A DNA stretch of 64,000 nt from Avisuccinivibrio sp964424565 (GTDB lineage Bacteria; Pseudomonadota; Gammaproteobacteria; Enterobacterales; Succinivibrionaceae). Below, in pieces: positions 18,020-26,749 of this stretch (position 1 is the first letter of the stretch; every line of letters starts with the position of its first letter). Made by a program: the position numbers and the translations under genes. Under the pieces are notes generated by a model that searched no databases, was not told where the DNA came from, and was given only the letters and a program-made list of their open reading frames with translations. Location of the stretch: contig CAYRIZ010000002.1 of NCBI GenBank assembly GCA_964424565.1, forward strand, positions 1 through 64,000. Direction: 5' to 3'.

Positions 18020-19064
18020 GGCTTGCCTCCTTTGCAGGCTTGGAGCCGGCATTCTTCAGTCTCCATTCACGGAACATGGTCTTAAAGCGCTCGGACTGAA
18101 TAATGATGATAAGCAGGATAACTACAGCCTTGATGGCCGGCAGGGCATCGGCTGACACACCCATGGCATACATGGTGGTAGTCAGGGTCTGTATGGTGAT
18201 GGCGCCTATGATGGTGCCGCCTATGTAGTAACGGCCGCCTACCATCAGCGTGCCGCCCAGGGTGGCCGAGAGTATGGCGTCCATTTCCATATTGAGGCCG
18301 GCATTGTTGGCATCGGCGGCTCTGATCAGCGAGCCCTCAATCAAACCGGCTGTACCGGCGCAGAAGCCGGAGAAGATGTACACGGCAAAGAGCACGGCCG
18401 TCACCTTCACGCCGGCATAGCGGCTGGCGGTGGGATTGATGCCCACGGACTGAATCATCAGACCCAGACTGGTCTTGCGGTCCAGGAAGATCACCAGGCA
18501 GATCATCAAAAAGGCTATGATCATGGCCGTAGGCAGCATCACTCCCGGGATATTGCCGCCTATGTAGCTGAAGGGACGGTAGTACACCGTGATGATCTGT
18601 CCGTCGGTCATCAGCTGGGCTATACCGCGGCCGGCAGTCATCAAAATCAAAGTGGCCACCATGGCCTGAATTTTGAATTTGGCTACCAGCGCGCCGTTCC
18701 AGATGCCGGCTATCACGCCTACCACCAGGGCGGCTATGATGGCCACAAAGAAGGGATGCTCAGGCACACCCGAGACATCACCGCCGAGCAGCACGCAGCA
18801 GGTGGCAGCGGATATGGCCACCACAGCACCCACGGAAATATCCACACCGCCGGTGGCCAGCACAAAGGTCATGCCCAGGGCCAGAATGATCAGGGAGCTG
18901 GCGCGGTACAGAATATCTATGGGACGGCCGTAAAGGTTGCCGTTGTCCATCATCTGTATGACGAAAAAGTCTTTGACAAAAATGGCGTTGAACAGCAGCA
19001 GCAGCGCCAGGGCTGCCAGCGGCAGCGCCAGCGAGCTGTGCGTAAATTTTCTAAGCATGTCCAT
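18012..19064 (-). CDS. ytfT: Sugar ABC transporter permease, YtfT-like
   Basis: First permease of the importer, 350 residues, about ten membrane helices. LALGMTFVLATGGVDISVGAVVAIS is the RbsC/YtfT signature and GGTLMVGGRYYIGGT lies near the C-terminal end. It overlaps the ATPase gene by 14 bases at its start and the next permease by 8 at its end. It presumably forms a heterodimeric channel with the YjfF-like subunit. Confidence 0.88.
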   Translation of the reverse strand: MDMLRKFTHSSLALPLAALALLLLFNAIFVKDFFVIQMMDNGNLYGRPIDILYRASSLIILALGMTFVLATGGVDISVGAVVAISAATCCVLLGGDVSGVPEHPFFVAIIAALVVGVIAGIWNGALVAKFKIQAMVATLILMTAGRGIAQLMTDGQIITVYYRPFSYIGGNIPGVMLPTAMIIAFLMICLVIFLDRKTSLGLMIQSVGINPTASRYAGVKVTAVLFAVYIFSGFCAGTAGLIEGSLIRAADANNAGLNMEMDAILSATLGGTLMVGGRYYIGGTIIGAITIQTLTTTMYAMGVSADALPAIKAVVILLIIIIQSERFKTMFREWRLKNAGSKPAKEASHG

Positions 19065-20586
19065 GGTAATCTCCTGCTATAGCCTGCATGATGTGGGCAG
19101 TGGAAATTTCATCACCACTAAGTTCGGTGAGCTTCTCGTGGTCACGGATGATGAGCACGCGGGAGCAGGTACGCACCATTTCGCCCATCTCACCTGAGAT
19201 GAATACCACCGACATTCTCTTTTCCTTGGCCAGGCGCACGGCCAGAGCCTCGATCTCGCTCTTGGTGCCCACGTCTATACCGCGGGTAGGCTCGTCCAGA
19301 ATGAGCAGATTGGGTTCAGTGGCCAGCCATCTGCCTATGAGCACCTTCTGCTGATTGCCGCCGGAGAGGTTGCGAATCAGCTGCTCGCGGTCGGAGACCT
19401 TGATGCGCAGCAGATCTATGTAGTAATCGGCCAGCTGATTTTGTTTGGCGCGCGGCATATGTTTGAACATACCGTCCTTGGCCTGCATGGCCAGGATGAT
19501 GTTCTCGCGCACCGACAAATCGCCTATGATGCCCTGAGCCTTGCGGTCCTCGGAGCAGAAGGCTATGCGGCGCATCATCATGTCCATGGGACCCTTGATG
19601 GAAAATTCGGTGCCGTCCACCCTGATGGAGCCGTTTTTGCGCAGCAGAATGCCGAACATGGTTTCGGCAATCTCGGTGCGTCCGGAGCCCAGCAGGCCGC
19701 CCAGACCTATTACCTCACCCTTTTTGATGTCAAAGCTCATGTCCTTGACCTTGCCGGGTACGGTGACATGGTCAAATTCCAGTACCTTGTCATCATCGGG
19801 CACGGACTTGTCCACATTGGCCTCGATTTCATTTTCGCGGATCTCCTTGCCCATCATCTTGGAGATGAGCTGAATGCGCGGCAGGGAACTGACTTCATAT
19901 TCACCCACATATTCGCCGTCCCGCAGCACGGTAATGCGGTCGCATATGGTGTAGATCTGCTCGAGGAAGTGGGAAATGAAGATAATGGATATGCCCTGCG
20001 CCTTGAGCTTGCGCATAATGGAGAAGAGGTGTTCAGTTTCCTTGTCGGACAGCGAGGAGGTAGGCTCGTCCAGGATCAGAATCTTGCACTGTGTATCCAC
20101 GGCACGGGCTATGGCTATCATCTGCTGCATGGCCACGGGATAGAAGCTCAGCATGCGGGTCACATCTATGTCTATGCCCATTTCGCTGTGCATCAGCTCC
20201 CTGGCCTTTTTATTCATGACCGCCCAGTCTATTTGTCCGAACCTGCCGCGCGGCTCACGGCCAATGTAGATATTTTCCGCCACCGTCAGATTGGCGCAGA
20301 GATTGACCTCCTGATACACCGTGGAAATGCCCATTTTCTGGCTTTCCAGCGGGGTGGTGGGTTCAATCTGCCGGCCGTCATAAAAAATAGATCCGGCAGT
20401 TTTCTGATACACACCGGTCAGCACCTTGACCAGGGTGGATTTGCCGGCGCCGTTTTCACCCATCAGCGAGTGAATTTCACCTTTTTTGAGGTTGAAGCTC
20501 ACATCCTTCAGGGCTTTGACCCCGGGGAAAAACATATCAATGTTTTTCATGCGCAGGATGTAATCATCATTGTTACTTTCTTGCAT
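19051..20586 (-). CDS. ytfR: Sugar ABC transporter ATPase, YtfR/AraG-like (two nucleotide-binding domains)
   Basis: 511-residue double ATPase energising the importer at the cytoplasmic face. The first domain has Walker A GENGAGKST (about 43-51) and Walker B ILILDEPTSSLS. The second has a variant P-loop GGLLGSGRT, the LSGGNQQKV signature and LLILDEPTRGID, the usual asymmetry in CUT2 ATPases. The gene is separated from the upstream binding-protein gene by a terminator-like hairpin, so it is probably expressed at a lower level than the binding protein. Confidence 0.92.
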   Translation of the reverse strand: MQESNNDDYILRMKNIDMFFPGVKALKDVSFNLKKGEIHSLMGENGAGKSTLVKVLTGVYQKTAGSIFYDGRQIEPTTPLESQKMGISTVYQEVNLCANLTVAENIYIGREPRGRFGQIDWAVMNKKARELMHSEMGIDIDVTRMLSFYPVAMQQMIAIARAVDTQCKILILDEPTSSLSDKETEHLFSIMRKLKAQGISIIFISHFLEQIYTICDRITVLRDGEYVGEYEVSSLPRIQLISKMMGKEIRENEIEANVDKSVPDDDKVLEFDHVTVPGKVKDMSFDIKKGEVIGLGGLLGSGRTEIAETMFGILLRKNGSIRVDGTEFSIKGPMDMMMRRIAFCSEDRKAQGIIGDLSVRENIILAMQAKDGMFKHMPRAKQNQLADYYIDLLRIKVSDREQLIRNLSGGNQQKVLIGRWLATEPNLLILDEPTRGIDVGTKSEIEALAVRLAKEKRMSVVFISGEMGEMVRTCSRVLIIRDHEKLTELSGDEISTAHIMQAIAGDYHGHA

Positions 20587-20715
20587 AATCCCTTCCTTAC
20601 TTGATGAAACAGCCAGGGCGGCAGCCTGCAGAAAAGCCTCCCGGCAGCTGCGCCGCCGCCGTGGTCCCAGGCAGGGGAACAGCCCCTAATCACCGGGCTT
20701 GGTGCCTTAAAAATT

Positions 20716-20750
20716 AAAAAAAAGTCCACCGGGCTTGCGCTGGGGTGGAC
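20716..20750 (-). terminator. Partial terminator/attenuator between binding protein and ATPase genes
   Basis: On the minus strand GTCCACC (20744-20750) pairs with GGTGGAC (20724-20730) and is followed at once by eight T (20716-20723). It sits about 24 bases after the binding-protein stop and inside the transcription unit. This position is typical for transcript thinning, giving more binding protein than membrane components. Confidence 0.75.
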
Positions 20751-20773
20751 AACAAAATTTTTAAGGCATTATG

Positions 20774-21763
20774 TTAGTACTGACGGGTAGGGAAGACTTC
20801 AGCGGCCTGATCGGCAGAGAATACGCCTTCATCCACATAGACTACCTTCTGCACCGGCTCGCCGTTTAAGACCTTGAGGGCGGTCTCAAAGAAGATCTTG
20901 CCCTGCAGCGGGTTGCATTCAATGGTGGCATTGGCCTTGCCTTCGATCATGGCCTGGAACATGCCCTTGACGGCATCAGCGCCTATGATGATGATGTCCT
21001 GGGCCGGCTTGAGGCCCGCAGCTTCAATGGCCTGAATGGCACCCAAAGCCATGTCGTCATTCTGGGCAATCAGGACGTCTATGTCATCGCGATAGGACTT
21101 CAGGAAGGATTCCATAACCTGCTGGCCCTTGGCGCGGGTGAAGTCACCGGTCTGGGCGGCCAGGATGTTGTACTTGTCCTTGTTGGGGCTCTCGGCCATG
21201 GCATCATTGAAGCCGTTGGTACGGCCGACGGCAGCGGATGCACCCACGGTGCCTTCGAGTACTACTATGTTGATCTTGTCACCGCCGTTGCGGGGCTTGC
21301 GGTCGATCTTGGTGACGTACTCGTCCATCCAGTTGAACATCTTGCGGCCTTCGGTGTACTGATCGGTACCGATCTTGGCCACGTACAGAGATTCATCTGA
21401 TACCTTGAGGTCACGGTCCATTACCATGACGGGGATCTTGGCGCGCCTGGCTTCACGCAGGATGTTGTCCCATCCGGTTTCCACTACCGGTACAAAGCCG
21501 ATCAAGTCCACCTTCTGGGCAATGAAGGTGCGGATGGCCTTAATCTGATTTTCCTGCTTCTGCTGGGCATCGGAGAACTTCAGTTCAATACCCAGCTCCT
21601 CGGCTGCGGCCTTCACATCATTGGTGTTGGCGGTACGCCACTCGGACTCGGCACCGATCTGGGAGAAGCCGATTACTACCTTTTTGTCTGCAGCCTGGGC
21701 AAAAGAGGTGGCGGCCAGAGCAACACCTATACCTACAGCCAGTAAAGTTTTGGAAATCTTCAT
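20774..21763 (-). CDS. ytfQ: Periplasmic sugar-binding protein, YtfQ/AraU-like
   Basis: Substrate-binding component of the importer. 329 residues with a Sec signal peptide ending near AQA-ADKK (about residue 24), then a two-lobed periplasmic binding fold. IGFSQIGAESEWR, QQKQENQIKAIRTFIAQKVD, GTVGASAAVGRTNGF, GDFTRAKGQQVMESF and AQNDDMALGAIQAIEAAGLKP follow E. coli YtfQ closely. YtfQ binds galactofuranose; related proteins bind L-arabinose. Kinase and AraD downstream favour arabinose here. First gene of the operon, with LacI-type operator sequences upstream. Confidence 0.9.
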   Translation of the reverse strand: MKISKTLLAVGIGVALAATSFAQAADKKVVIGFSQIGAESEWRTANTNDVKAAAEELGIELKFSDAQQKQENQIKAIRTFIAQKVDLIGFVPVVETGWDNILREARRAKIPVMVMDRDLKVSDESLYVAKIGTDQYTEGRKMFNWMDEYVTKIDRKPRNGGDKINIVVLEGTVGASAAVGRTNGFNDAMAESPNKDKYNILAAQTGDFTRAKGQQVMESFLKSYRDDIDVLIAQNDDMALGAIQAIEAAGLKPAQDIIIIGADAVKGMFQAMIEGKANATIECNPLQGKIFFETALKVLNGEPVQKVVYVDEGVFSADQAAEVFPTRQY

Positions 21764-21800
21764 AACAACTCCTTACCACTCATTAAACAAAATTGTTACT

Positions 21801-21824
21801 TTTGTTTCGTAACAAACGTTTACG
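21801..21824. promoter_or_regulatory. LacI-type operator region in front of the ABC/ara operon
   Basis: AACAAACGTTTACG (21811-21824) has the central CG and TTTAC half-site typical of LacI/GalR operators. An overlapping inverted repeat TTTGTT-TCGT-AACAAA (21801-21816) gives a second palindrome. It lies about 40-60 bases upstream of the binding-protein start, well placed for repression. Confidence 0.55.
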
Positions 21825-22097
21825 ACATTTCAATATTAGTCCAAACCCTTTTGGGCGGCATGGACAAATTCCCAAAATGTGAACTGCAACGGCTTTTTAA
21901 AATTAAAAATACTAAAAATTAGAGCTGTATCAAGTTTTTTTAAAATTTGGCCGAAGGTGTATTTTTCAGGATTTTTAAGAGGCGGAGGGGGTGCCGTGAG
22001 GGCTCAGCACAGTGGGCAAAGATACAGGGCTGATCGTAAAACAGGCCGCATAAAGTTGACCTGCATCACAGAAAAAAGTGCGGCTCTCCGTAAATTC
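21825..22097. other. Long upstream region of the ABC/ara operon
   Basis: Together with the operators on either side this gives an unusually long 387-base space before ruvX. It contains a possible CRP-like site (GTTGA-6-TCACA, 22055-22070; right half perfect, left half weak). Short open frames on the plus strand have no family resemblance or good start. Confidence 0.35.
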
Positions 22098-22111
22098 CGA
22101 AAACGTTTGCA
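22098..22111. promoter_or_regulatory. Distal LacI-type operator
   Basis: CGAAAACGTTTGCA is centred on CG with AAACGTTT symmetry, like GalR/PurR-family sites. It is about 285 bases from the proximal site, a distance at which repressor looping is conceivable. Alternatively it may be fortuitous. Confidence 0.4.
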
Positions 22112-22117
22112 AAGCAC

Positions 22118-22146
22118 GAAAAAAAAATATATGGGGCCCCGGCCCC
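22118..22146 (-). terminator. ruvX terminator
   Basis: A 5-bp all-GC stem (22133-22137 with 22142-22146) is followed on the minus strand by ATATA and nine T. It ends the dnaC-like/ruvX unit just before the distal operator. Confidence 0.7.
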
Positions 22147-22153
22147 TCCCCCT

Positions 22154-22585
22154 TCAGCCGGCAGGAGAGGCGTAATTGTCGAAATATTCCTGCAGGATCA
22201 GAGCAGCCGACAGCGAGTCCACCGCTCCCTTGTCCCGGGCCAGCGCCCTGAAACCTCCCTGCTCGAATATATACTGCTTGGCCTCGCGGGTGGTCAGTCG
22301 CTCGTCTATGAGCCTGACCTCCAGGCCATAGCGCCGGCGCAGCTCCTTGGCAAAATGGCGGGCCAGGCCGGTGATGAATTGATCACTGCCGTCCATCATC
22401 AGCGGCAGCCCCACCACCAGCAACCGGGGCTGCCACTCGCGGATCAGGTCGTCCAGCTGTTTTTCATCTGCTTTGCCCTGTCTGGCGCGTATGGCCTTGA
22501 GGGGACGGACCGTGCAGGTCACATCATTGCCCACAGCCGTGCCTATGGAATTGGTGCCGAAATCAAAAGCCAGAATAAAACTCAT
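22154..22585 (-). CDS. ruvX: Putative pre-16S rRNA nuclease / Holliday-junction resolvase-like YqgF
   Basis: RNase H-fold protein of 143 residues implicated in 16S rRNA 5'-end maturation; earlier called a Holliday-junction resolvase. The strand ILAFDFGTNSIGTAVG carries the first catalytic Asp, VVGLPLMMDGS and LIDERLTTREA follow, and VDSLSAALILQEYF carries the C-terminal acidic residue. The start overlaps the stop of the DnaC-like gene (ATGA), so the two are translationally coupled. Confidence 0.95.
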   Translation of the reverse strand: MSFILAFDFGTNSIGTAVGNDVTCTVRPLKAIRARQGKADEKQLDDLIREWQPRLLVVGLPLMMDGSDQFITGLARHFAKELRRRYGLEVRLIDERLTTREAKQYIFEQGGFRALARDKGAVDSLSAALILQEYFDNYASPAG

Positions 22586-23400
22586 CGCAGGGGCCTGCCG
22601 TGTACCATGATTTGAGGACGCCGGCTGCCGCCGTAAAGCTCGGTGGTCAGCACGGAGTAGGATTTGAGGGATTCAAAGCACAAATTGCCTATGGCATCGT
22701 GCAGCTGACTAAAGGGCGTCACCAGGGTGATCACCATGGAGAGGCGGTTGTGCAGCCGGGATTTGAGCAGAGCGGAGAGATTTTTCTGCTCAAACAGCGA
22801 CAGGCCGCGGCGGTTGGGGCACAGTTCATCTAGCAGCAGCAGATTGACTGTGTTGTAGTGCTCGAGCAGGCGCGAGCGCAGCATGCGATCTTCCTTTTCG
22901 TCTGAGCTGTTGAAAATATTGGCCTGATTGAGATCATCCAGGGAAATCAGCTCCACTGAAGGATTGCGGCCGTTTTCGAGGAAAAAATTGGCTATGGCAT
23001 GGCACAGCACGCTTTTGCCGCTGCCCTCCCCGCCCTGAATGAGCAGGATCACCGGCTCGGCTGACATCTGCGGGGCCGAGGCGCAGAAAGCTCTGGCCAC
23101 GTTCACGGCAGCCTGATTGAAACTGTCTTCCTGTATGCTGCTGAAGGTATAGCGCCGGTCAATGCGGCCGCTGTCGTGCATGCGGCGGATATAGGCCTCG
23201 CGCTGATCCCTGATGTTCTGCTGTATTTCTATGGAGGCCAGAGCGGCATCGCGGCGCAGCATGTCGTAGTAATTGGCCGCCGAAAACTTCTCCGTCAGCG
23301 GCGGCCGCTGCTCAGGCGGCACAAATTTGGCAATGGCGTCCAGCAGGGCCTGTACGGCATCAGCCGGACCGTTTTTTCTGCGAAATTTCTCATCTGCCAA
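22582..23400 (-). CDS. DnaC/IstB-type AAA+ ATPase
   Basis: 272-residue ATPase. After an N-terminal helical region, the sequence YTFSSIQEDSFNQAAVNVARAFC resembles the segment that precedes the P-loop in DnaC. Walker A is GGEGSGKS (about 139-146) and Walker B LLLLDEL (about 198-204), with a downstream sensor-like Arg region (RLHNRLSMVITLVT). DnaC loads the replicative helicase DnaB; IstB proteins help transposases, but no transposase is nearby. A chromosomal helicase loader or DnaC paralogue is the best guess. Coupled to ruvX by a 4-base overlap, which is not a familiar pairing. Confidence 0.75.
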   Translation of the reverse strand: MADEKFRRKNGPADAVQALLDAIAKFVPPEQRPPLTEKFSAANYYDMLRRDAALASIEIQQNIRDQREAYIRRMHDSGRIDRRYTFSSIQEDSFNQAAVNVARAFCASAPQMSAEPVILLIQGGEGSGKSVLCHAIANFFLENGRNPSVELISLDDLNQANIFNSSDEKEDRMLRSRLLEHYNTVNLLLLDELCPNRRGLSLFEQKNLSALLKSRLHNRLSMVITLVTPFSQLHDAIGNLCFESLKSYSVLTTELYGGSRRPQIMVHGRPLR

Positions 23401-23407
23401 GACAATA

Positions 23408-23427
23408 TCCCTCCCGTGTGGGAGGGA
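23408..23427. repeat. Hairpin between galK and the DnaC-like gene
   Basis: A perfect 8-bp inverted repeat TCCCTCCC/GGGAGGGA with a 4-base loop. On the minus strand it follows galK and precedes the next start codon by only a few bases. The T run is weak, so it may be a poor terminator or may shield the ribosome-binding site of the downstream gene. Confidence 0.5.
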
Positions 23428-23462
23428 ATTTTAACATGCCCGGGGCGGGCATCTGCGGAAAA

Positions 23463-24617
23463 TTACAGCAGCACAAAGGAAGCGCCGTCGGCGGCATAAG
23501 TCTCGATAATGGTGGCGCGGCGTCCCGAGAGGGCTGCATATTCGGCCTCTATGGCCGCTTCCACGGCCGGGACCTGCTCCGGCTTGACCAAAGCCACCAC
23601 GCTGCCGCCGAAACCGCCGCCGGTCATGCGCACTGCTCCGTTTTCCCCCAGCACCCGGCGGATGATCTCCACCAGACCGTCTATCTCGGGTATGGTGATC
23701 TCAAAGTCATCGCGCATGGAGCAGTGGGAGGCATACATCAGCTGACCTAAGCGCTCCAGATCGCCCTGCTCGAAGGCCACCACGGCCTCCAGTACGCGCT
23801 CATCCTCGGTGATGATGTGGCGGGCGCGGCGGTAGGTCACTTCATCGAGCTCAGAGCGCTTGGCGTTCAGCATGTCCATAGTGGCATCACGCAGGGCCCG
23901 CACGCCCAGCACGGCGGCGGCACGCTCGCACTGCTCCCGCCTTTCGTTATATTCACCGCCCACCAGGGCATGTTTGATATTGGAGTTGACTATCAGCACC
24001 ACCAGCCCCTCGGGGATTTGAGAGTACTGCTTTTCCAGGGAGCGGCAGTCCAGGCGCATGGCGCAGCCGGCGCGGCCGCAGGCGGAGATGGTCTGATCCA
24101 TAATGCCGCACTTGCAGCCTATAAAAGCCTCGGCGGCCTGACCGAGCAGGGCTATATCCTGCAGCTCCAGCGGCAGATTAAAGGCGCGGGCCAGTAAATT
24201 GCCGAAAGCCACTTCCAGCGAGGCGGAGGAAGACAGACCGGCTCCTAAGGGTACATCTCCGCAGATGGCCACATCCAGGCCGCCGGGGGTCAGACCGCGC
24301 TCACAAATCATTTTGGTCACGCCGCGCAGATAATTTGACCATACCTTGTCGGGATGGCGCTGTAAATCAGCGCTGATGGCAAATTCATCGCAGTCGCCGT
24401 TGACATCCACGGCCAGAATGCGCATGCGATCCGTACCATTGCGGCTGGCGGCCAGGGCAGTGCCGAATTTAATGGCACAGGGCATGACAAAGCCGTCATT
24501 GTAGTCAGTATGCTCGCCTATGAGATTGACGCGGCCGGGAGCGTAGGAGAGCATCTGCGGCTGACAGCCAAAATGGGCGGCAAAAGCCTCTATGGCTTTT
24601 TGTTTGATCTCATTCAT
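23463..24617 (-). CDS. galK: Galactokinase
   Basis: Phosphorylates galactose at C1 in the Leloir pathway. The 384-residue protein has the GHMP-family signature PGRVNLIGEHTDYNDGFVMP near residue 27, the ATP-binding PLGAGLSSSASLEVA (about 125) and C-terminal GGGFGGSVVALV. ATG at 24617 with an upstream AGGA is chosen because it matches the family N-terminus; the frame is open for another 85 codons without similarity. Third gene of galE-galT-galK. Confidence 0.97.
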   Translation of the reverse strand: MNEIKQKAIEAFAAHFGCQPQMLSYAPGRVNLIGEHTDYNDGFVMPCAIKFGTALAASRNGTDRMRILAVDVNGDCDEFAISADLQRHPDKVWSNYLRGVTKMICERGLTPGGLDVAICGDVPLGAGLSSSASLEVAFGNLLARAFNLPLELQDIALLGQAAEAFIGCKCGIMDQTISACGRAGCAMRLDCRSLEKQYSQIPEGLVVLIVNSNIKHALVGGEYNERREQCERAAAVLGVRALRDATMDMLNAKRSELDEVTYRRARHIITEDERVLEAVVAFEQGDLERLGQLMYASHCSMRDDFEITIPEIDGLVEIIRRVLGENGAVRMTGGGFGGSVVALVKPEQVPAVEAAIEAEYAALSGRRATIIETYAADGASFVLL

Positions 24618-24640
24618 GAATATGTTTCCTGTAGCTGCAG

Positions 24641-25684
24641 TCAGCTTTTTTGGCTGTAGTGAATCTCGCTGAGGTCGCGCAGACGGGCTGCCGCCTGCTC
24701 GGCGGTGAGATCGCGCTGCTTTTCGGCCAGCAGTTCGAAACCGGCCACAAACTTTTTGACCACGGCAGAACGCAGCAGAGGCGGATAGTAGTGGGCATGC
24801 AGCTGCCACTCCGGATGCTCCCTGCCGTCGGCCGGAGCATTGTGCCAGCCCATGGAATAAGGGAAGGAGCACTCAAAGAGATTGTCATAGCGGCAGGTCA
24901 GCTTCTTGATCATCAGTGCCAGATCATCGCGCTGCTCCTCCGTCAGCTCATTGATGGAGGCCACGCGGAACTTGGGCAGCAACAGGGTTTCAAAAGGCCA
25001 GAAGGCCCAGTAAGGCACCACGGTTACAAAATACTGCGTCTCACAGACCACCCGCTCCCCGCGGCGCAATTCCTCCTGCGCGTAATCCAGCAGCAGGCAG
25101 GACTGATGACGGGCATAGTAGGCGCTCTGGGCATTTAATTCCTTGAGGATCTCCTGGGGCAGGAAGCTGCAGGCCCAGATCTGTCCGTGCGGATGCGGAT
25201 TGGAGCAGCCCATGACGGCACCTTTGTTTTCAAACAGCTGCACCCACTGATAGGTTTGGGACAATTCGGCAAATTGCGCGGCCCACAGATCCACCACCAG
25301 ACGGATTTCAGCAGGCTCCATCAGCGGCAGGGTTTTGGAGTGATCGGCGCTGAAGCAAATCACCCTAGCGGTGCCGCGCACCGGCTCGCAGCGGAAGAGA
25401 TCGCAGTCGGCAGGAGAGTCCTGCGGCGTATCCGGCATCAGGGCAGCAAAATCATTGGTGAAGACATAATTGCTTTCATAGTGCGGGTTGACGTCTCCAG
25501 ACACGCGCTTGTTGCCCGGGCACAGATAGCAGGACGGATCGTAGGAGGGATTGTTTTCACTGCCCGGCTTTTCCACCTGGCCGTTCCACGGCCGCTTGGC
25601 TCTGTGGGGGGACACCAAAAGCCATTCACCGGTCAGAGCATTGTAACGACGATGCGGATGATCCGCAGCATTGAAGGAAGTCAT
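24641..25684 (-). CDS. galT: Galactose-1-phosphate uridylyltransferase
   Basis: Transfers UMP from UDP-glucose to galactose 1-phosphate. 347 residues; zinc ligands in YLCPGNKR (about residue 52), the nucleophile His in NPHPHGQIWA (about 160), and the C-terminal HAHYYPPLLR motif. The ATG at 25684 lies one base after the galE stop and uses GAGGAT inside the galE 3' end, so translation is coupled. Confidence 0.98.
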   Translation of the reverse strand: MTSFNAADHPHRRYNALTGEWLLVSPHRAKRPWNGQVEKPGSENNPSYDPSCYLCPGNKRVSGDVNPHYESNYVFTNDFAALMPDTPQDSPADCDLFRCEPVRGTARVICFSADHSKTLPLMEPAEIRLVVDLWAAQFAELSQTYQWVQLFENKGAVMGCSNPHPHGQIWACSFLPQEILKELNAQSAYYARHQSCLLLDYAQEELRRGERVVCETQYFVTVVPYWAFWPFETLLLPKFRVASINELTEEQRDDLALMIKKLTCRYDNLFECSFPYSMGWHNAPADGREHPEWQLHAHYYPPLLRSAVVKKFVAGFELLAEKQRDLTAEQAAARLRDLSEIHYSQKS

Positions 25685-25685
25685 A

Positions 25686-26705
25686 TTAATCCTCGTAACC
25701 ATTGGGGTTGTTTTTCTGCCAGTTGTAGGAATCCCGGGTCATGTCGTCCAGGGTGAGTTTGGCCTTCCAGCCCAGCTCACGGGCGGCTTTGGAGGGATCG
25801 GCATAGCACTGCACCACATCACCGGCGCGGCGCGGAGCAAACTGATGCGGCAGTTCACGGCCTATGGCCCTGGAGAAGGCATGAACCATATCCAGTACGC
25901 TGTAGCCTATGCCTGTGCCGAGGTTGTATATATGCACGCCGCTTTGATTAAGGCAGTGATCCAGAGCCGCCACATGGCCTAAGGCCAGATCCACCACATG
26001 AATGTAATCGCGGATGCAGGTGCCGTCCGGAGTGGGATAATCGTTGCCGAATATATTCAGCACCGGCAGTCTGCCCACAGCCACCTGAGTTAAGTAAGGC
26101 ATCAGATTGTTGGGAATGCCGCGGGGATCCTCGCCTATGAGGCCGGAGGCATGGGCGCCCACAGGATTGAAGTAGCGCAGCAGGGTTACGGAAAATTCAG
26201 GAATGGCCTTCTGCACTTCCTCGGCCATATACTCTATGTCCACCTTGGTCTGACCGTAGGGGCAGTTGGCTCTCTTGACCGGGGAATCCTCAGTCAGCGG
26301 CACCTGATCGGGCTCACCGTAAACCGTGGCGGAGGAGGAGAAAATGAAGTTGAAGCAGTGGTTGTCACGCATCACTTCCAGCAGCACGCGGCTGCCGTTG
26401 ACATTGTTGTCATAGTACTCCAGCGGCTTGCGCACCGATTCGCCCACCGCCTTGAGACCGGCAAAATGAATCACGCCGTCTATTTTGTTTTCGTCAAAAA
26501 CCTTCTGCAGGGAGGAACGCACACGGATATCGCCGCAGTAGAAAGGAACAGATCTGCCGCAAATCTTATTGATGCGGGCCAGCACTGCCGGCTTGGAATT
26601 GCAGAAATTATCCAAAATTATAGGGTCATATCCTGCCTTGACCAGTTCAATCACGGTATGAGATCCGATGTAGCCTGCGCCGCCGGTAACCAAAATAGTG
26701 GTCAT
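25686..26705 (-). CDS. galE: UDP-glucose 4-epimerase
   Basis: Regenerates UDP-glucose from UDP-galactose and supplies UDP-galactose for glycans. 339 residues with the NAD-binding TGGAGYIGSHT at the N-terminus, the catalytic SSSATVYG and YGQTK (Tyr-xxx-Lys) around residues 123-155, and RYFNPVGAH. First gene of galETK, preceded by a good sigma-70 promoter overlapped by a GalR-type operator. Confidence 0.98.
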   Translation of the reverse strand: MTTILVTGGAGYIGSHTVIELVKAGYDPIILDNFCNSKPAVLARINKICGRSVPFYCGDIRVRSSLQKVFDENKIDGVIHFAGLKAVGESVRKPLEYYDNNVNGSRVLLEVMRDNHCFNFIFSSSATVYGEPDQVPLTEDSPVKRANCPYGQTKVDIEYMAEEVQKAIPEFSVTLLRYFNPVGAHASGLIGEDPRGIPNNLMPYLTQVAVGRLPVLNIFGNDYPTPDGTCIRDYIHVVDLALGHVAALDHCLNQSGVHIYNLGTGIGYSVLDMVHAFSRAIGRELPHQFAPRRAGDVVQCYADPSKAARELGWKAKLTLDDMTRDSYNWQKNNPNGYED

Positions 26706-26735
26706 AAAAGCTCCTGAAGCTGATATTTTCGATGA

Positions 26736-26749
26736 TGTAAACGGTTACA
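26736..26749. promoter_or_regulatory. GalR-type operator of galETK
   Basis: TGTAAACGGTTACA is a near-perfect 14-base palindrome (12 of 14 positions symmetric) of the LacI/GalR class. It lies directly downstream of the galE -10 box, where bound repressor would block initiation. Confidence 0.8.

Noticed and set aside
19441..20604. 387-codon plus-strand open frame opposite the sugar ABC ATPase
   Set aside because: Composition is His/Gln-rich, typical of antisense shadows; the minus-strand gene has all ATPase motifs.
21879..22175. 98-codon plus-strand open frame in the ABC-operon upstream region
   Set aside because: Basic, low-quality sequence crossing an operator and a terminator hairpin; no similarity or good start.
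22582..23400. IS21-type transposition helper (IstB) as mark of an insertion sequence
   Set aside because: No transposase, terminal repeats or target duplication nearby, and the gene is coupled to ruvX; a DnaC-like role fits better.
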